In this document: positions 1-8,278 of the stretch, piece by piece | Numbering within the stretch: the stretch's first letter is position 1 | Layout: each line of letters starts with the position of its first letter | NCBI RefSeq assembly: GCF_000739375.1 | Contig: NZ_CP006704.1 | Coordinates: forward strand, 248,001-312,000 | Length of the DNA stretch: 64,000 nt | Origin: Comamonas testosteroni TK102 | GTDB lineage: Bacteria > Pseudomonadota > Gammaproteobacteria > Burkholderiales > Burkholderiaceae_C | Direction: 5' to 3' | The notes under the pieces: generated by a model | Database searches by the model: none | Told to the model about the DNA's origin: nothing | What the model saw: the letters and a program-made list of their open reading frames with translations, nothing else | Made by a program: the position numbers and the translations under genes

Positions 1-924
1 TAGGCGCATCTCTTCGGGCGTGCCAGGATCGCCTTCGGCGCCGGCCTCCAGCAGACGGGTCCTGACGGCAGGATCGCTCAGGGCCAGGTTGAAGTCGGCG
101 TTCAGCTTGGCCAGCACTGCCTCCGGCGTCTTGGCTGGTGCAAACAGCGCTGCCCATGAATAGGCTTCATAGTTCGGCAGACCGCCGGATTCGGCAATCG
201 TCGGCACCTGGGGCAGCATGTCCGAGCGCTTCTTGCTGGCCACGCCCAGCACCTTGATACGGCCTGTCCTGATGTGTTGCAGGGCCGAGGGGGCATCGGC
301 AAACATCAGCTGGATCTGCCCGCCCAGCAAGTCGGTCATGGCAGGTGCACTGCCCTTGTAGGGAATGTGCTGCAGCTGGGTGCCGGCTTCCATGTTGAAG
401 AGTTCGCCGGCCAGGTGGGTGCCGCCGCCATTGCCGGAGGAGCCATAGCTGAGCACCGTGCCTTTTTGGGACAGGGCTATCAGCTCTTTGACATTGTTCG
501 CCGGCACGGAGGGATGGGTCACCAGAAAGACCGGGAACAGCGCGGCAAAGCTGACGGGGACAAAGTCCCTTTCGATGTCATAGGACAGCTTGCCCATCAG
601 CCAGGGATTCACTGCATGGTGGATGGAGCCGACAAAGAAGTTGTAGCCATCGGCGGGATCCTTGGCTGCAGCCGCGGCACCGACCACGCCGCCCGCGCCG
701 GCACGGTTGTCGATGATGGCGGCCTGGTTCCACATCGTGGTCAGCTTTTGCGTGAAGATGCGCGCCGTGGTGTCCACCGGGCCGCCGGGAGGAAACGGCA
801 CGGTGAACTTCACGGCCTTGACTGGCCATTGGCTGGCCTGGGACCAGGAGGCATTGCCCAGGGAGCTGAGCACGGCCGCTGCGAGCAGATGGCGGCGGTT
901 CAGGGAAACGGCGTGGGATGGCAT
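1..924 (-). CDS. Bug/TctC-family tripartite tricarboxylate transporter substrate-binding protein (3' end outside window)
   Basis: Periplasmic solute receptor of the Bug family, the binding component of tripartite tricarboxylate (TctABC) transporters. The N-terminus has an Arg-containing signal peptide (MPSHAVSLNRRHLLAA), followed by the family signature VPFPPGGPVDTTAR, then the LSYGSSGNGGGTHLAGELF and HIPYKGSAPAM segments that line the ligand pocket. The gene runs off the left edge, so the last residues are missing. It starts 38 nt downstream of the acyl-CoA ligase stop codon, so it is probably the last gene of that operon. No TctA or TctB membrane partner is encoded in the window. The ligand is unknown; a carboxylic acid used by the neighbouring CoA enzymes is the inference. 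Confidence 0.9.
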   Translation of the reverse strand, partial: MPSHAVSLNRRHLLAAAVLSSLGNASWSQASQWPVKAVKFTVPFPPGGPVDTTARIFTQKLTTMWNQAAIIDNRAGAGGVVGAAAAAKDPADGYNFFVGSIHHAVNPWLMGKLSYDIERDFVPVSFAALFPVFLVTHPSVPANNVKELIALSQKGTVLSYGSSGNGGGTHLAGELFNMEAGTQLQHIPYKGSAPAMTDLLGGQIQLMFADAPSALQHIRTGRIKVLGVASKKRSDMLPQVPTIAESGGLPNYEAYSWAALFAPAKTPEAVLAKLNADFNLALSDPAVRTRLLEAGAEGDPGTPEEMRL

Positions 925-962
925 GGAGGATGTCTCACTGGATCTTGGCGGAGGCCCGGGCC

Positions 963-2475
963 TCACATGGGAAGGGATTCGGCCTGGGCATGCAGCAGGC
1001 GCTTGACGATTTTCCCGTTGGGATTGGTGGGCAGCGCTGCCACCGTCTCGATGCGGGATGGACGCTTGTAGGGCGCCAGGCGTTCGCGCAAATGGGCTTG
1101 CAGGGCCGGGATATCCAGCTGGCAACCGGGGCGCAGTTCCACGAAGGCAATCACCTGCTCGTTGCCATCGGCCTCCTTGCGCCCCACCACGGCCGAGCGC
1201 TCGATGCTGGGATGTGCATTCAGTGCGGTCTCGACCTCTGCGGGGTAGACGTTGAAGCCGGAGCGAATGATCATTTCCTTCAGGCGGCCCACCACCCACA
1301 GAGCGCCGTCTGAACTCAGCTTGCCCAGGTCACCGCTGGCATACCAGCCTCCGGCTCGCATGGCTGCCGCAGTGGCTTGCGGGTCGCGGAAATAGCCAGG
1401 CATCAGACCGCGGCCGCGCACCCACAGCTCTCCGCGCTCTCCGCAGGGCAGGGCCTGGCCGGTGACTGGGTCGGTCACCTGTACTTCGGCCTCGGCCACG
1501 GCATAGCCAGCGCTGGTGTCCTTGCGCCACTCGCACATGCGGGTGATGTGGACCGAGCCCGCGTATTCCGACAGGCCGTAGCCGTGGTGCAGGGCCTGAC
1601 CGAAGAGGGTTTCCACACGTTCCTTGAGCGCCATGTCGAGAGGGCCGGCACCGGTATAGACAAAGCGCAGCGCCGGAGCCTTGACCTGATCTATGCCTTG
1701 CTCCTGCAGGTAGGCCAACAGACGAGAGAACAGTGCGGGCGGACCTTGCAGTTGCGAGACCCCATGGTGTTCGAGTGCATCCAGCAGATCGGCCGGGTCG
1801 AACTGGGGGGCGCATTACCAGCTGGGCCCGCGCATGCAGGGCCGTGAGCATGACGGTGGCCAGGCCAAAGATGTGCGTCATGGGTACGAAGGCATAGCAG
1901 CGGTCGGCCGGGGACAGCGCACGCGAGGCCGCAGACTGCTGCGCAAAATGGCACAGCGCATCATGGCCCAGCATCACTCCCTTGGGCTGGCCCGTGGTAC
2001 CCGAAGTGAAGATCAGGCCTGCCACCTCGGATTGCAGCGGCCCGGTTTCGCTGAGGCTGTCCGCCTTGATCGGGCTGTAGGTCATGCCTGGCAGACAGCT
2101 GGGCAGGGCCTGGTAGCGCCGGGCATGTGCTTGTGCGCTGGCGGAAGCGCTGGCCGTGAAGTACACGGTGCGCGCATCGGCACGTTCGGCGAAGGCATCG
2201 ATTTCGGCCGGCGCCATGCGCGCGTTGACGCCGCAAGACCAGGCGCCTATGCGGCTGCAGGCAAAGATCAGCGCTGCGTGTTCGGGGCAGTTCTCGGCCA
2301 CGACCATCACGCGGTCGCCGGGGCGTACCTGCAGGCTGCGCAACTCCTTCTCGGCTTGATCGGCCAGGCGGGAGATGTCTCCAAAACTGAGGCTGCGATC
2401 GGGCAGCAGGATGAAGGGGGCATCGGCTCCCTGCTCCAGGCTGCGTTCCAGCAAATGGTGGATGCGTGCAGTCAT
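963..2475 (-). pseudogene. AMP-dependent acyl-CoA ligase, interrupted by a +1 frameshift at a G6 run
   Basis: ANL-superfamily acid:CoA ligase that would activate a carboxylic acid with ATP and CoA. The N-terminal part (from MTARIHHLLE) carries the phosphate-binding loop IFTSGTTGQPKGV; the C-terminal part carries YTGAGPLD, YGLSEYAG, the RGRGLMPGYF segment and the hinge/Lys region PTNPNGKIVKRLL. These lie in different frames. The switch is at a run of six G (1805-1810); removing one base restores an unbroken 503-residue ligase, and the span is 1513 nt, one more than a multiple of three. Either a sequencing error, a real disruption, or slippage at the run. The start codon lies 2 nt after the upstream Bug gene's stop, so they are co-transcribed. 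Confidence 0.85.
1805..1810. repeat. G6 homopolymer at the site of the ligase frameshift
   Basis: Six consecutive G on the plus strand (C on the coding strand). Reading frame upstream ends sensibly at LHARAQLVMR; with five C the frame continues as PQFDPADLLDALEHHG, the normal ligase sequence, which then joins the downstream frame. Confidence 0.8.
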
Positions 2476-2477
2476 GG

Positions 2478-3458
2478 TCAGTTGATCTCGATGCCATGGG
2501 TCACGGTGGCCCACATGGCGCGCTCCTTGGCGGCGCGATCGGCCAGCGTCTGGGCAGAGCCGGTCCATTCGTCATAGCCCAGTTCTGCGTAGCGCTTTTT
2601 CAGCTCGGGCTGGCCCAGTGCGGCATTGATGGCTTTGTTCATCTGCTGTACCAGCTGCGGCGACATGCCCTTGGGTCCGTAGACTCCATACCAGCCGCCC
2701 ACGTCAAAGCCCTTGAGGCCCTCGATGCCGGACTCGGCAAAGGTCGGCACATCGGGCAGAGAGGGGTTGCGCCTGGGCGAGGTCACCGCCACGGCCCGTA
2801 CCTTGTGGCTGTGGATAAAGGTGCTGGCGGTGCTGATGATGTCCATCATCATGCTGATCTGGCCGCCGATCACATCGTTCATGGCCGGGGCATTGCCTTT
2901 GTAGGGCACATGATTCATCTCGATGCCGCTGCGCGTGGCGAACAGCAGGGCGCCGAGATGGTTGGAGCCGCCGATGCCTGCCGAGCCATAGCTGAGTTTC
3001 TGGGGATGGGCCTTGGCGTAGCTGACCAGCTCGGCTGCGTTTTTGTAGGGCTCGTTGTTGTTGATCACCAGCACGTTGTAGTAGCTCAGCACGGGCGCCA
3101 GTGCGCTCAGATCCTTGGCCGGATCGAACTGCATCTGCTTCATCACATTGGGGCTGATGGTGATGGTGGGGCTGGCCGCAAACCAGAGGGTCTTGCCGTC
3201 GGGCTTGGCGCGCATCACCTCGCTGCCGGCCAGCGTGGCATTGGCGCCGGTCTTGTTCTCCACGGTGACCGGGCTGCCCAGCTCCTTGGAAAGCGCTTGT
3301 GCAAACAGGCGGGCGCCCTGGTCCACAGGGCCGCCGGCCGAGTAGCCGACCAGCAGTCGAACAGGGGCGCTGCTGGCACTGATCTGGGCCATGGCCGTGG
3401 TGGCCGCGCTCAGTGCCAACGCGGACAGTAGAACGTTGCGACCGGTGCAGGTGTGCAT
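2478..3458 (-). CDS. Bug/TctC-family substrate-binding protein
   Basis: Full-length Bug receptor, 326 residues. It has a signal peptide (MHTCTGRNVLLSALALSAAT), the family signature LLVGYSAGGPVDQGARL near residues 34-49, the LSYGSAGIGGSNHLGALLF segment and HVPYKGNAPAMNDV. A good ribosome site (AGGAGAC) lies 6 nt before the ATG. It begins a three-gene unit (Bug, acyl-CoA ligase, Bug) immediately after the terminator of the thiolase operon, so it needs its own promoter in 3459-3639. The pairing with a ligase suggests it captures the acid that the ligase activates. Family certain, ligand unknown. Confidence 0.92.
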   Translation of the reverse strand: MHTCTGRNVLLSALALSAATTAMAQISASSAPVRLLVGYSAGGPVDQGARLFAQALSKELGSPVTVENKTGANATLAGSEVMRAKPDGKTLWFAASPTITISPNVMKQMQFDPAKDLSALAPVLSYYNVLVINNNEPYKNAAELVSYAKAHPQKLSYGSAGIGGSNHLGALLFATRSGIEMNHVPYKGNAPAMNDVIGGQISMMMDIISTASTFIHSHKVRAVAVTSPRRNPSLPDVPTFAESGIEGLKGFDVGGWYGVYGPKGMSPQLVQQMNKAINAALGQPELKKRYAELGYDEWTGSAQTLADRAAKERAMWATVTHGIEIN

Positions 3459-3639
3459 GTCTTGTCTCCTGGTGATGGGGCCCTGTGGGTATGCATGAAG
3501 GTCATGCGTATCGGGCCTGGTTTACCGACAAGACGCCATGGTGGGCGAGCCTGTTGCCTACGGGAATCTGCATTTTGCAAACCCGGGCTTTGCGCGTTTT
3601 TATGGGGTAGTAACCCTGAGCCATCCCTGTACAGCCACA

Positions 3640-3671
3640 CAAAAAAGCCACCGGCCAAGACTGCCGGTGGC
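3640..3671 (-). terminator. Rho-independent terminator after the thiolase gene
   Basis: Perfect 9-bp inverted repeat GCCACCGGC / GCCGGTGGC (3647-3671, 7-nt loop) followed on the minus strand by six to seven T. It sits 24 nt past the thiolase stop codon and separates that operon from the downstream Bug-ligase-Bug unit. Confidence 0.88.
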
Positions 3672-3694
3672 AAGCACAACCGAGGAGACGGTGT

Positions 3695-4903
3695 TCAGTA
3701 ACGCTCGAAAACGGCGGCAATGCCCTGGCCGCCACCGATGCACATGGTCTCCAGGCCATAGCGGCCCTTGCGCCGTTCAAGTTCGTGCAGCAGCGTGGCC
3801 AGAATGCGCACGCCGGTGGCGCCAATGGGGTGGCCCAGCGAGATGCCGGAGCCATTCACGTTCAGCTTGTGCTCGATGGCCGCCTGGTCATGCCACTCCC
3901 AGCCTTTGAGCACGGCCAGCACCTGGCAGGCAAAGGCCTCATTGAGTTCCACCAGATCCATGTCGTCCAGCGTGAGGTGCAGGCGTGCCAGCAGCTTCTT
4001 TACGGCCGCGACGGGGCCTATGCCCATGTGCGAAGGCTCGCAGCCCGCTGCCGCCCATCCCACCAGGGCGGCCATGGGCGTCAGGCCCAGTTCGGCCAGC
4101 TTGTCCTCGGCCACGATCAGGCAGGCCGCCGAAGCATCGTTTTGCTGGCTGGCGTTGCCCGCCGTCACCGTGCCGCCCGGCATCAGCACGCGCAAGCTGG
4201 CCAGACTGTCCATGGTGGTGGCGGCGCGAAAGCCCTCGTCCTGGCTGAACAGCAGAGGCGCGCCCTTGCGCTGGGGCACGCTCACGGGAACGACTTCGTG
4301 GCGAAAGCGGCCAGCGGCCCAGGCATCGGCGGCACGCTGGTGGCTGCGCATGGCAAAGGCGTCGGCCGCATCGCGGCTGATGCCGTAGTCGCGGGCCAGG
4401 TTCTCGGCCGTCTCGATCATTCCCGAGATCTTGCCAAAGCGCTCCACGGGCTGCGAGCGCTCACGGCCGCGATCCAGGCGGTCGTACATGCGCACATTGC
4501 CCGAGCGCGCGCCCCAGCGCATGTCGGGGCTGTAGTACTCGATGTTGCTCATGCTCTCCACGCCGCCGGCAATCACCACGTCGGACGTGCCGCTTTGCAC
4601 CATCATGGCTGCCGTGGCAACGGCCTGCAGGCCACCGCCGCAGCGGCGGTCCAGCTGCATGCCGGGCACCTCCACCGGCAGGCCGGCCTGCAGGGCGGCC
4701 CAGCGGCCCACGCAAGGGGTCTCGCTGCTGGCATACGACTGGGCGAACACCACATCATCGATGCGGGCGGGGTCTATGCCGCTGCGCTCTACCACGGCGC
4801 GCACCGTGGTGGCAGCCAGCTCCTCCACGGGGACGGGGCGCAGGCTGCCTCCGAAAGTACCGACGGGGGTGCGAAGCGGGGAAACAATGGCGGCGCGGCG
4901 CAT
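3695..4903 (-). CDS. Acetyl-CoA acyltransferase (thiolase)
   Basis: Type II-like degradative thiolase of 402 residues, cleaving a 3-oxoacyl-CoA with CoA to release acetyl-CoA and a shortened acyl-CoA. The nucleophilic cysteine is Cys88 in DRRCGGGLQA; the C-terminal half has VNGSGISLGHPIGATG (catalytic His) and the second cysteine in CIGGGQGIAAVFERY. The start MRRAAIVSPLRTP was chosen because an AAGGAG site precedes it by 8 nt; a longer reading upstream has no family support. It lies 35 nt after the CoA-transferase-like gene and is the last gene before the terminator, the expected place for the last beta-oxidation step. Confidence 0.94.
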   Translation of the reverse strand: MRRAAIVSPLRTPVGTFGGSLRPVPVEELAATTVRAVVERSGIDPARIDDVVFAQSYASSETPCVGRWAALQAGLPVEVPGMQLDRRCGGGLQAVATAAMMVQSGTSDVVIAGGVESMSNIEYYSPDMRWGARSGNVRMYDRLDRGRERSQPVERFGKISGMIETAENLARDYGISRDAADAFAMRSHQRAADAWAAGRFRHEVVPVSVPQRKGAPLLFSQDEGFRAATTMDSLASLRVLMPGGTVTAGNASQQNDASAACLIVAEDKLAELGLTPMAALVGWAAAGCEPSHMGIGPVAAVKKLLARLHLTLDDMDLVELNEAFACQVLAVLKGWEWHDQAAIEHKLNVNGSGISLGHPIGATGVRILATLLHELERRKGRYGLETMCIGGGQGIAAVFERY

Positions 4904-4938
4904 GGTGGGGCTCCTTGTGGTGGTGATGGGAAAGCGGC

Positions 4939-6219
4939 TCAGCAAGGGAAAGCTGCTCCGCACTGACGCAGCAGACCATGGGCCTGCTGTTCCAGATGTT
5001 CTCGGTGTTGCGGTGCGGCAATGTCGATCAGGCGGCGCACGCGCCGGGACAGCGGTTGGCCGCGCAGGTCGGCCACGCCGTGCTCCGTGACGATCAGTCC
5101 GGCATCGGCGCGCGGCGTGCTTACCGGTCCGCCAAGCCGGGGCACGATGCGGCTGTGTGTCTTGGCGGTGGAGGGCAGGGCCAGAATCGGCAGGCCGCCT
5201 TTGCTGCGGGCAGCACCGCGCAGAAAGTCCACGGCGCCGCCGACGGCGCCCATATAGATGCCGCTGGCCACCTCGGCATTGATCTGACCGGTCAGATCCA
5301 CTTCAATGGCGGAATTGATGGCCACCAGCTTGTCCATGGCTGCCAAGACTTCGGGGTGGTGGGTGTAAGCGGTGTCGCGCATCTGCAGCCTTGGGTTGCA
5401 ATGGGCCCATTGGCGCAGGCCTGCCCCGCCCATCAGCACGCCTGCGGTGCCGATGCCGGGATCTACGCTCTTGCGCGCGTGGGTCAGCACGCCGGCCTCG
5501 GCCAGGGCGACCACCCCGTCGCCGATGGCGCCGCTATGCAGGCCCAGGTCCTTGTGCCGGTGCAGTGCGGTCAGCACGGCTTCGGGCAGATTGCCCACGC
5601 CCAGCTGCAGGCAGCTGCCATCCTCAACCAGACCGGCAATATGGGCTGCAATCGCCTGCTCTACGGCGCCCGGCTCCGTGCGGGCCATGTCGAGCAAGTT
5701 GGCGTCGGAATCGATGAGCAGATCGAAGTCGTCAGCTTGCAGATAGGGGCCACCTGCAGTCCACGGTACATCGCGGTGGACTTCGCCCACGATGACACGG
5801 GCGCGCTCCATGGCGGCGGGCAGGTACTCGCGCACCTGCCCCAGGCTGTGGCGGCCCTGTGCATCGGGCGGAGAGACCTGAAGCAACACCACATCGGCCG
5901 GAATATGGCCTTGTGCAATCAATGGCGGCAGCTGCGAGTAGTGCGAGGGAATGATGTCCAGCACGCCGGCCTGGGCCAGCGCGCGGTGGGGGCCGCTGGC
6001 GGCATAGCCCAGAAAATCCAGCACATCTGCATGTGCGGGCTGCAGGGTGTCCGACAGGCCCAGGCCCACAAACACCTGCAACCGACCACCTTGCGCCAGC
6101 GCATGACGGTGCTGCACCAAGGTGCGGGTCAAGGTCAGCGGCTCGGCCGTGGCCTGACCCCACCACAAGGTGTCGCCGGGACGCAGCAAGGCCTGCAGTC
6201 GCGCAGCAATCGTGCTCAT
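4939..6219 (-). CDS. Acetyl-CoA hydrolase/transferase family protein lacking the usual catalytic glutamate
   Basis: 426-residue member of the family that includes 4-hydroxybutyrate CoA-transferase and acetyl-CoA hydrolase. Family landmarks seen: QLGVGNLPEAVL, the GIGTAGVLMGG loop, VDLTGQINAE, and the C-terminal VTEHGVADLRGQPLSRR. The motif that normally reads H-T-E-M-I-S-D-G reads HSGAIGDG, so residue 230, where the glutamate forms the glutamyl-CoA thioester, is glycine. It may therefore act as a thioester hydrolase, or as a transferase by another route. The start overlaps the stop of the crotonase gene by 4 nt (ATGA), indicating coupling. The family call is firm, the reaction is not. Confidence 0.85.
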   Translation of the reverse strand: MSTIAARLQALLRPGDTLWWGQATAEPLTLTRTLVQHRHALAQGGRLQVFVGLGLSDTLQPAHADVLDFLGYAASGPHRALAQAGVLDIIPSHYSQLPPLIAQGHIPADVVLLQVSPPDAQGRHSLGQVREYLPAAMERARVIVGEVHRDVPWTAGGPYLQADDFDLLIDSDANLLDMARTEPGAVEQAIAAHIAGLVEDGSCLQLGVGNLPEAVLTALHRHKDLGLHSGAIGDGVVALAEAGVLTHARKSVDPGIGTAGVLMGGAGLRQWAHCNPRLQMRDTAYTHHPEVLAAMDKLVAINSAIEVDLTGQINAEVASGIYMGAVGGAVDFLRGAARSKGGLPILALPSTAKTHSRIVPRLGGPVSTPRADAGLIVTEHGVADLRGQPLSRRVRRLIDIAAPQHREHLEQQAHGLLRQCGAAFPC

Positions 6220-7013
6220 TCCTTGCGATCCCAGTCAAAGCGCAGTGCTTGCTTGTCCTTGAAGCGGCGCACTGCGTCCAGGTGGTAGTCGGAGCCGCGG
6301 CAAATGGCTTGTGCACTGGCTTCCAGCTCCGCCATGGCATGGGCGTTCAGCTCGAAGGACTGGTTCATGATGTTCTTGGCCATGCCGACGGCCGTCGTCG
6401 ATGCGTCGGCAAAACGGGCGGCCAGTTGCTGGGCCGCCAGCTGCAATGCCGCAGCGTCTTCGACGAGGTCGTAGACCATGCCCAGAGCCTTGGCCTCGTC
6501 CGCAGCCACGGTACGTGCGGTGAACACCAGCTCCTTGGCTTTTTGCAGACCCACGATGCGTGGCAGCAGCTGCATGGCGCCCAGGTCTGGCACCAGGCCG
6601 ATGCGACCGAAGACGGCGCAGAACTTGGAGCGCCGTGTGGCAAGCACAAAGTCGGCAGCCAGGGCCAGGCTCAGTCCGGCACCAAAGGCCGCGCCATCGA
6701 CGGCGGCAATCACCGGCTTTTCCATGTTCACCAGCTCGGAAAACCATTGGTGCAAGGCTCGCATGCGCTCCCGGTGAGCCACGCCGTCTTGCCGGCTGTT
6801 CATCATCAGACCGATGTCGCCGCCCGAACAGAAGGCGCCGCCGGCGCCGGTGAGAATCACGGTGTGCACATTGGCGTCGTCGCGCATCTGGACTACGGCC
6901 CGGGCCAGACCGTCGCGCACTTCCAGGCTCAGGGCGTTGCGTGCTTCGGGTCGGTTGAGGCTAATGGTTCCCACACCGTTTTCCACGGCGGTCAGTACGG
7001 CAGCAGCGTTCAT
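6216..7013 (-). CDS. Enoyl-CoA hydratase/isomerase (crotonase) family protein
   Basis: 265-residue crotonase fold protein. Oxyanion-hole segments are GGAFCSGGDIG (about 58-68) and VDGAAFGAGLSLALA (about 105-119). The first catalytic glutamate of classical hydratases is absent (AGLSLALA), while Asp143 in GRIGLVPDLGAMQ sits where PaaG-type isomerases keep their aspartate. It is thus more likely a delta3,delta2-enoyl-CoA isomerase or PaaG-like enzyme than a plain hydratase; hydration could be done by the MaoC protein upstream. ATG at 7013 preferred over an in-frame TTG four codons upstream; no strong ribosome site is visible for either. Confidence 0.88.
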   Translation of the reverse strand: MNAAAVLTAVENGVGTISLNRPEARNALSLEVRDGLARAVVQMRDDANVHTVILTGAGGAFCSGGDIGLMMNSRQDGVAHRERMRALHQWFSELVNMEKPVIAAVDGAAFGAGLSLALAADFVLATRRSKFCAVFGRIGLVPDLGAMQLLPRIVGLQKAKELVFTARTVAADEAKALGMVYDLVEDAAALQLAAQQLAARFADASTTAVGMAKNIMNQSFELNAHAMAELEASAQAICRGSDYHLDAVRRFKDKQALRFDWDRKE

Positions 7014-7163
7014 GGTTGGTAGCAATCAAAGAGAGGAAAGGAGCGGAATGTGCGGGCCGGCATGACTCAGGTCAGTGCTGCGCACTAGAGTCGCCCTGCG
7101 AGCGCCGCGATGCGAGAGCGGAGGCACCGGGCTGCGGGGAGGGCGCAACGTGCCTCATGGGGA

Positions 7164-8054
7164 TCACACCAGCTCCGCAAAACCATGGCTGAGCACTACC
7201 TTGTCGCGTTCCTGCACCTTGGCACGCAACTGGTAATGCGTCTGGCTGCCAGGCACGCGCCAGATTTCGGTGACCAGGGTTTCGCCGGGAAAGACCGGCG
7301 AGGCAAAACGGATGTCCAGTGCCCGAAAGCGTGAGGCATCGCCGCCCGCACACTGGCGCAACAGGGCACGGGTGACCAGGCCATAGCTGGCCAGCCCATG
7401 AAGAATGGGGCGCTCAAAGCCTGCGGCCGTGGCGACTGCGGGGTCTGCATGCAGAGGGTTGTAATCGCCGCAGAGGCGGTAGAGCAGCGCGGCCTCGGGG
7501 CGGGTTGCCTGGATGTCCGTGAAGTGCGGTGCGCTGTCTTGCGGCGTGGCTTGCAGCGCGGGCAGCGGGGTGTCCGTGGGCTGCCCGGTCTGGCTGAAGC
7601 CGCCATCACCGCGTAGAAAAGATACCTGCTGTACGGTGGCCAACAGAGTGCCGTCGGCTGTCTCCAGGCGACGCTCCGTCACCATGATGCAGCCCTTGCC
7701 TTCGCCCTTGTCCGTCAGATGGGTGACCCGGTTGTGGCCCACGACCTGAGCGGCAGATGGTAGCGGTCGGTGCAGCCGCATGCGCTGTTCGCCATGCAGC
7801 AGTCTGACCCAGTCGATGCCGGTATCCGGCTCGCGCGCCCAGAAGCCGGGGTAACCCAGGACCACGGCCTGAGAAGGCAGGGTGAGCAGGCCCTGGCCGT
7901 CCTTGCCTTCATACACATAGGGCAGGGCGCTGTGATCCAGCGGGTCGTTGCCCAGACCCAGGCTGAGCGCATACAGCATGCTGTCGCGTGCGCTGTACTG
8001 CTGGCGCACAGGCTCGAAGTGGCGCGCCTTGAGGTGGTGGTAGTCAATGGCCAT
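7164..8054 (-). CDS. MaoC-family 2-enoyl-CoA hydratase (hydratase 2 type)
   Basis: 296-residue double hot-dog protein. The C-terminal half contains the hydratase-2 motif YRLCGDYNPLHADPAVA with the catalytic Asp and His, as in the (R)-specific hydratase domain of eukaryotic MFE-2. It hydrates trans-2-enoyl-CoA to (R)-3-hydroxyacyl-CoA. Start MAIDYHHLKARHFEP is preceded by GAGGAG at 8 nt. The next gene upstream is an MFE-2-like (R)-3-hydroxyacyl-CoA dehydrogenase, so the two probably act in sequence. A 150-nt gap separates it from the crotonase gene. Confidence 0.92.
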   Translation of the reverse strand: MAIDYHHLKARHFEPVRQQYSARDSMLYALSLGLGNDPLDHSALPYVYEGKDGQGLLTLPSQAVVLGYPGFWAREPDTGIDWVRLLHGEQRMRLHRPLPSAAQVVGHNRVTHLTDKGEGKGCIMVTERRLETADGTLLATVQQVSFLRGDGGFSQTGQPTDTPLPALQATPQDSAPHFTDIQATRPEAALLYRLCGDYNPLHADPAVATAAGFERPILHGLASYGLVTRALLRQCAGGDASRFRALDIRFASPVFPGETLVTEIWRVPGSQTHYQLRAKVQERDKVVLSHGFAELV

Positions 8055-8173
8055 GGACAGGCTCCTCGGAGTGATTCGCTGTGGGGGCAGTGGTTGTGAC
8101 TCGGCGCATCTGACGAACGCCTCGCTTTGCAGGGGCTCCTCACCCCACACTCTCTCCTAAGGGGGGCGGCCTT

Positions 8174-8276
8174 AAAAACTGGCGCGGCGCATGTCAGCAG
8201 ACAGCGAGCAAGGGCCGCGCCGCAGCGAGGCTGTCGTCCCCCCTGGGGGAAGGCGCGCAGCGCCTCAGGGAGGAGC
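8174..8276 (-). repeat. Structured intergenic repeat family 1, copy A
   Basis: Lies right after the SDR stop codon (about 3-8 nt) and is read in the same direction as that gene. In gene orientation: CCCTGAGGCGCTGCGCGCC (hairpin AGGCGC-tgc-GCGCCT), a short C-run/G-run hairpin, then GACGACAGCCTCGCTGCGG (CAGC-ctc-GCTG). Related copies at 11541, 31050 and 41226. Confidence 0.85.
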
Positions 8277-8278
8277 CG

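Noticed and set aside
2476..2568. N-terminal extension of the acyl-CoA ligase reading frame
   Set aside because: It overlaps the end of the Bug gene in another frame; family start MTARIHHLLE fits and lies 2 nt after that gene's stop.
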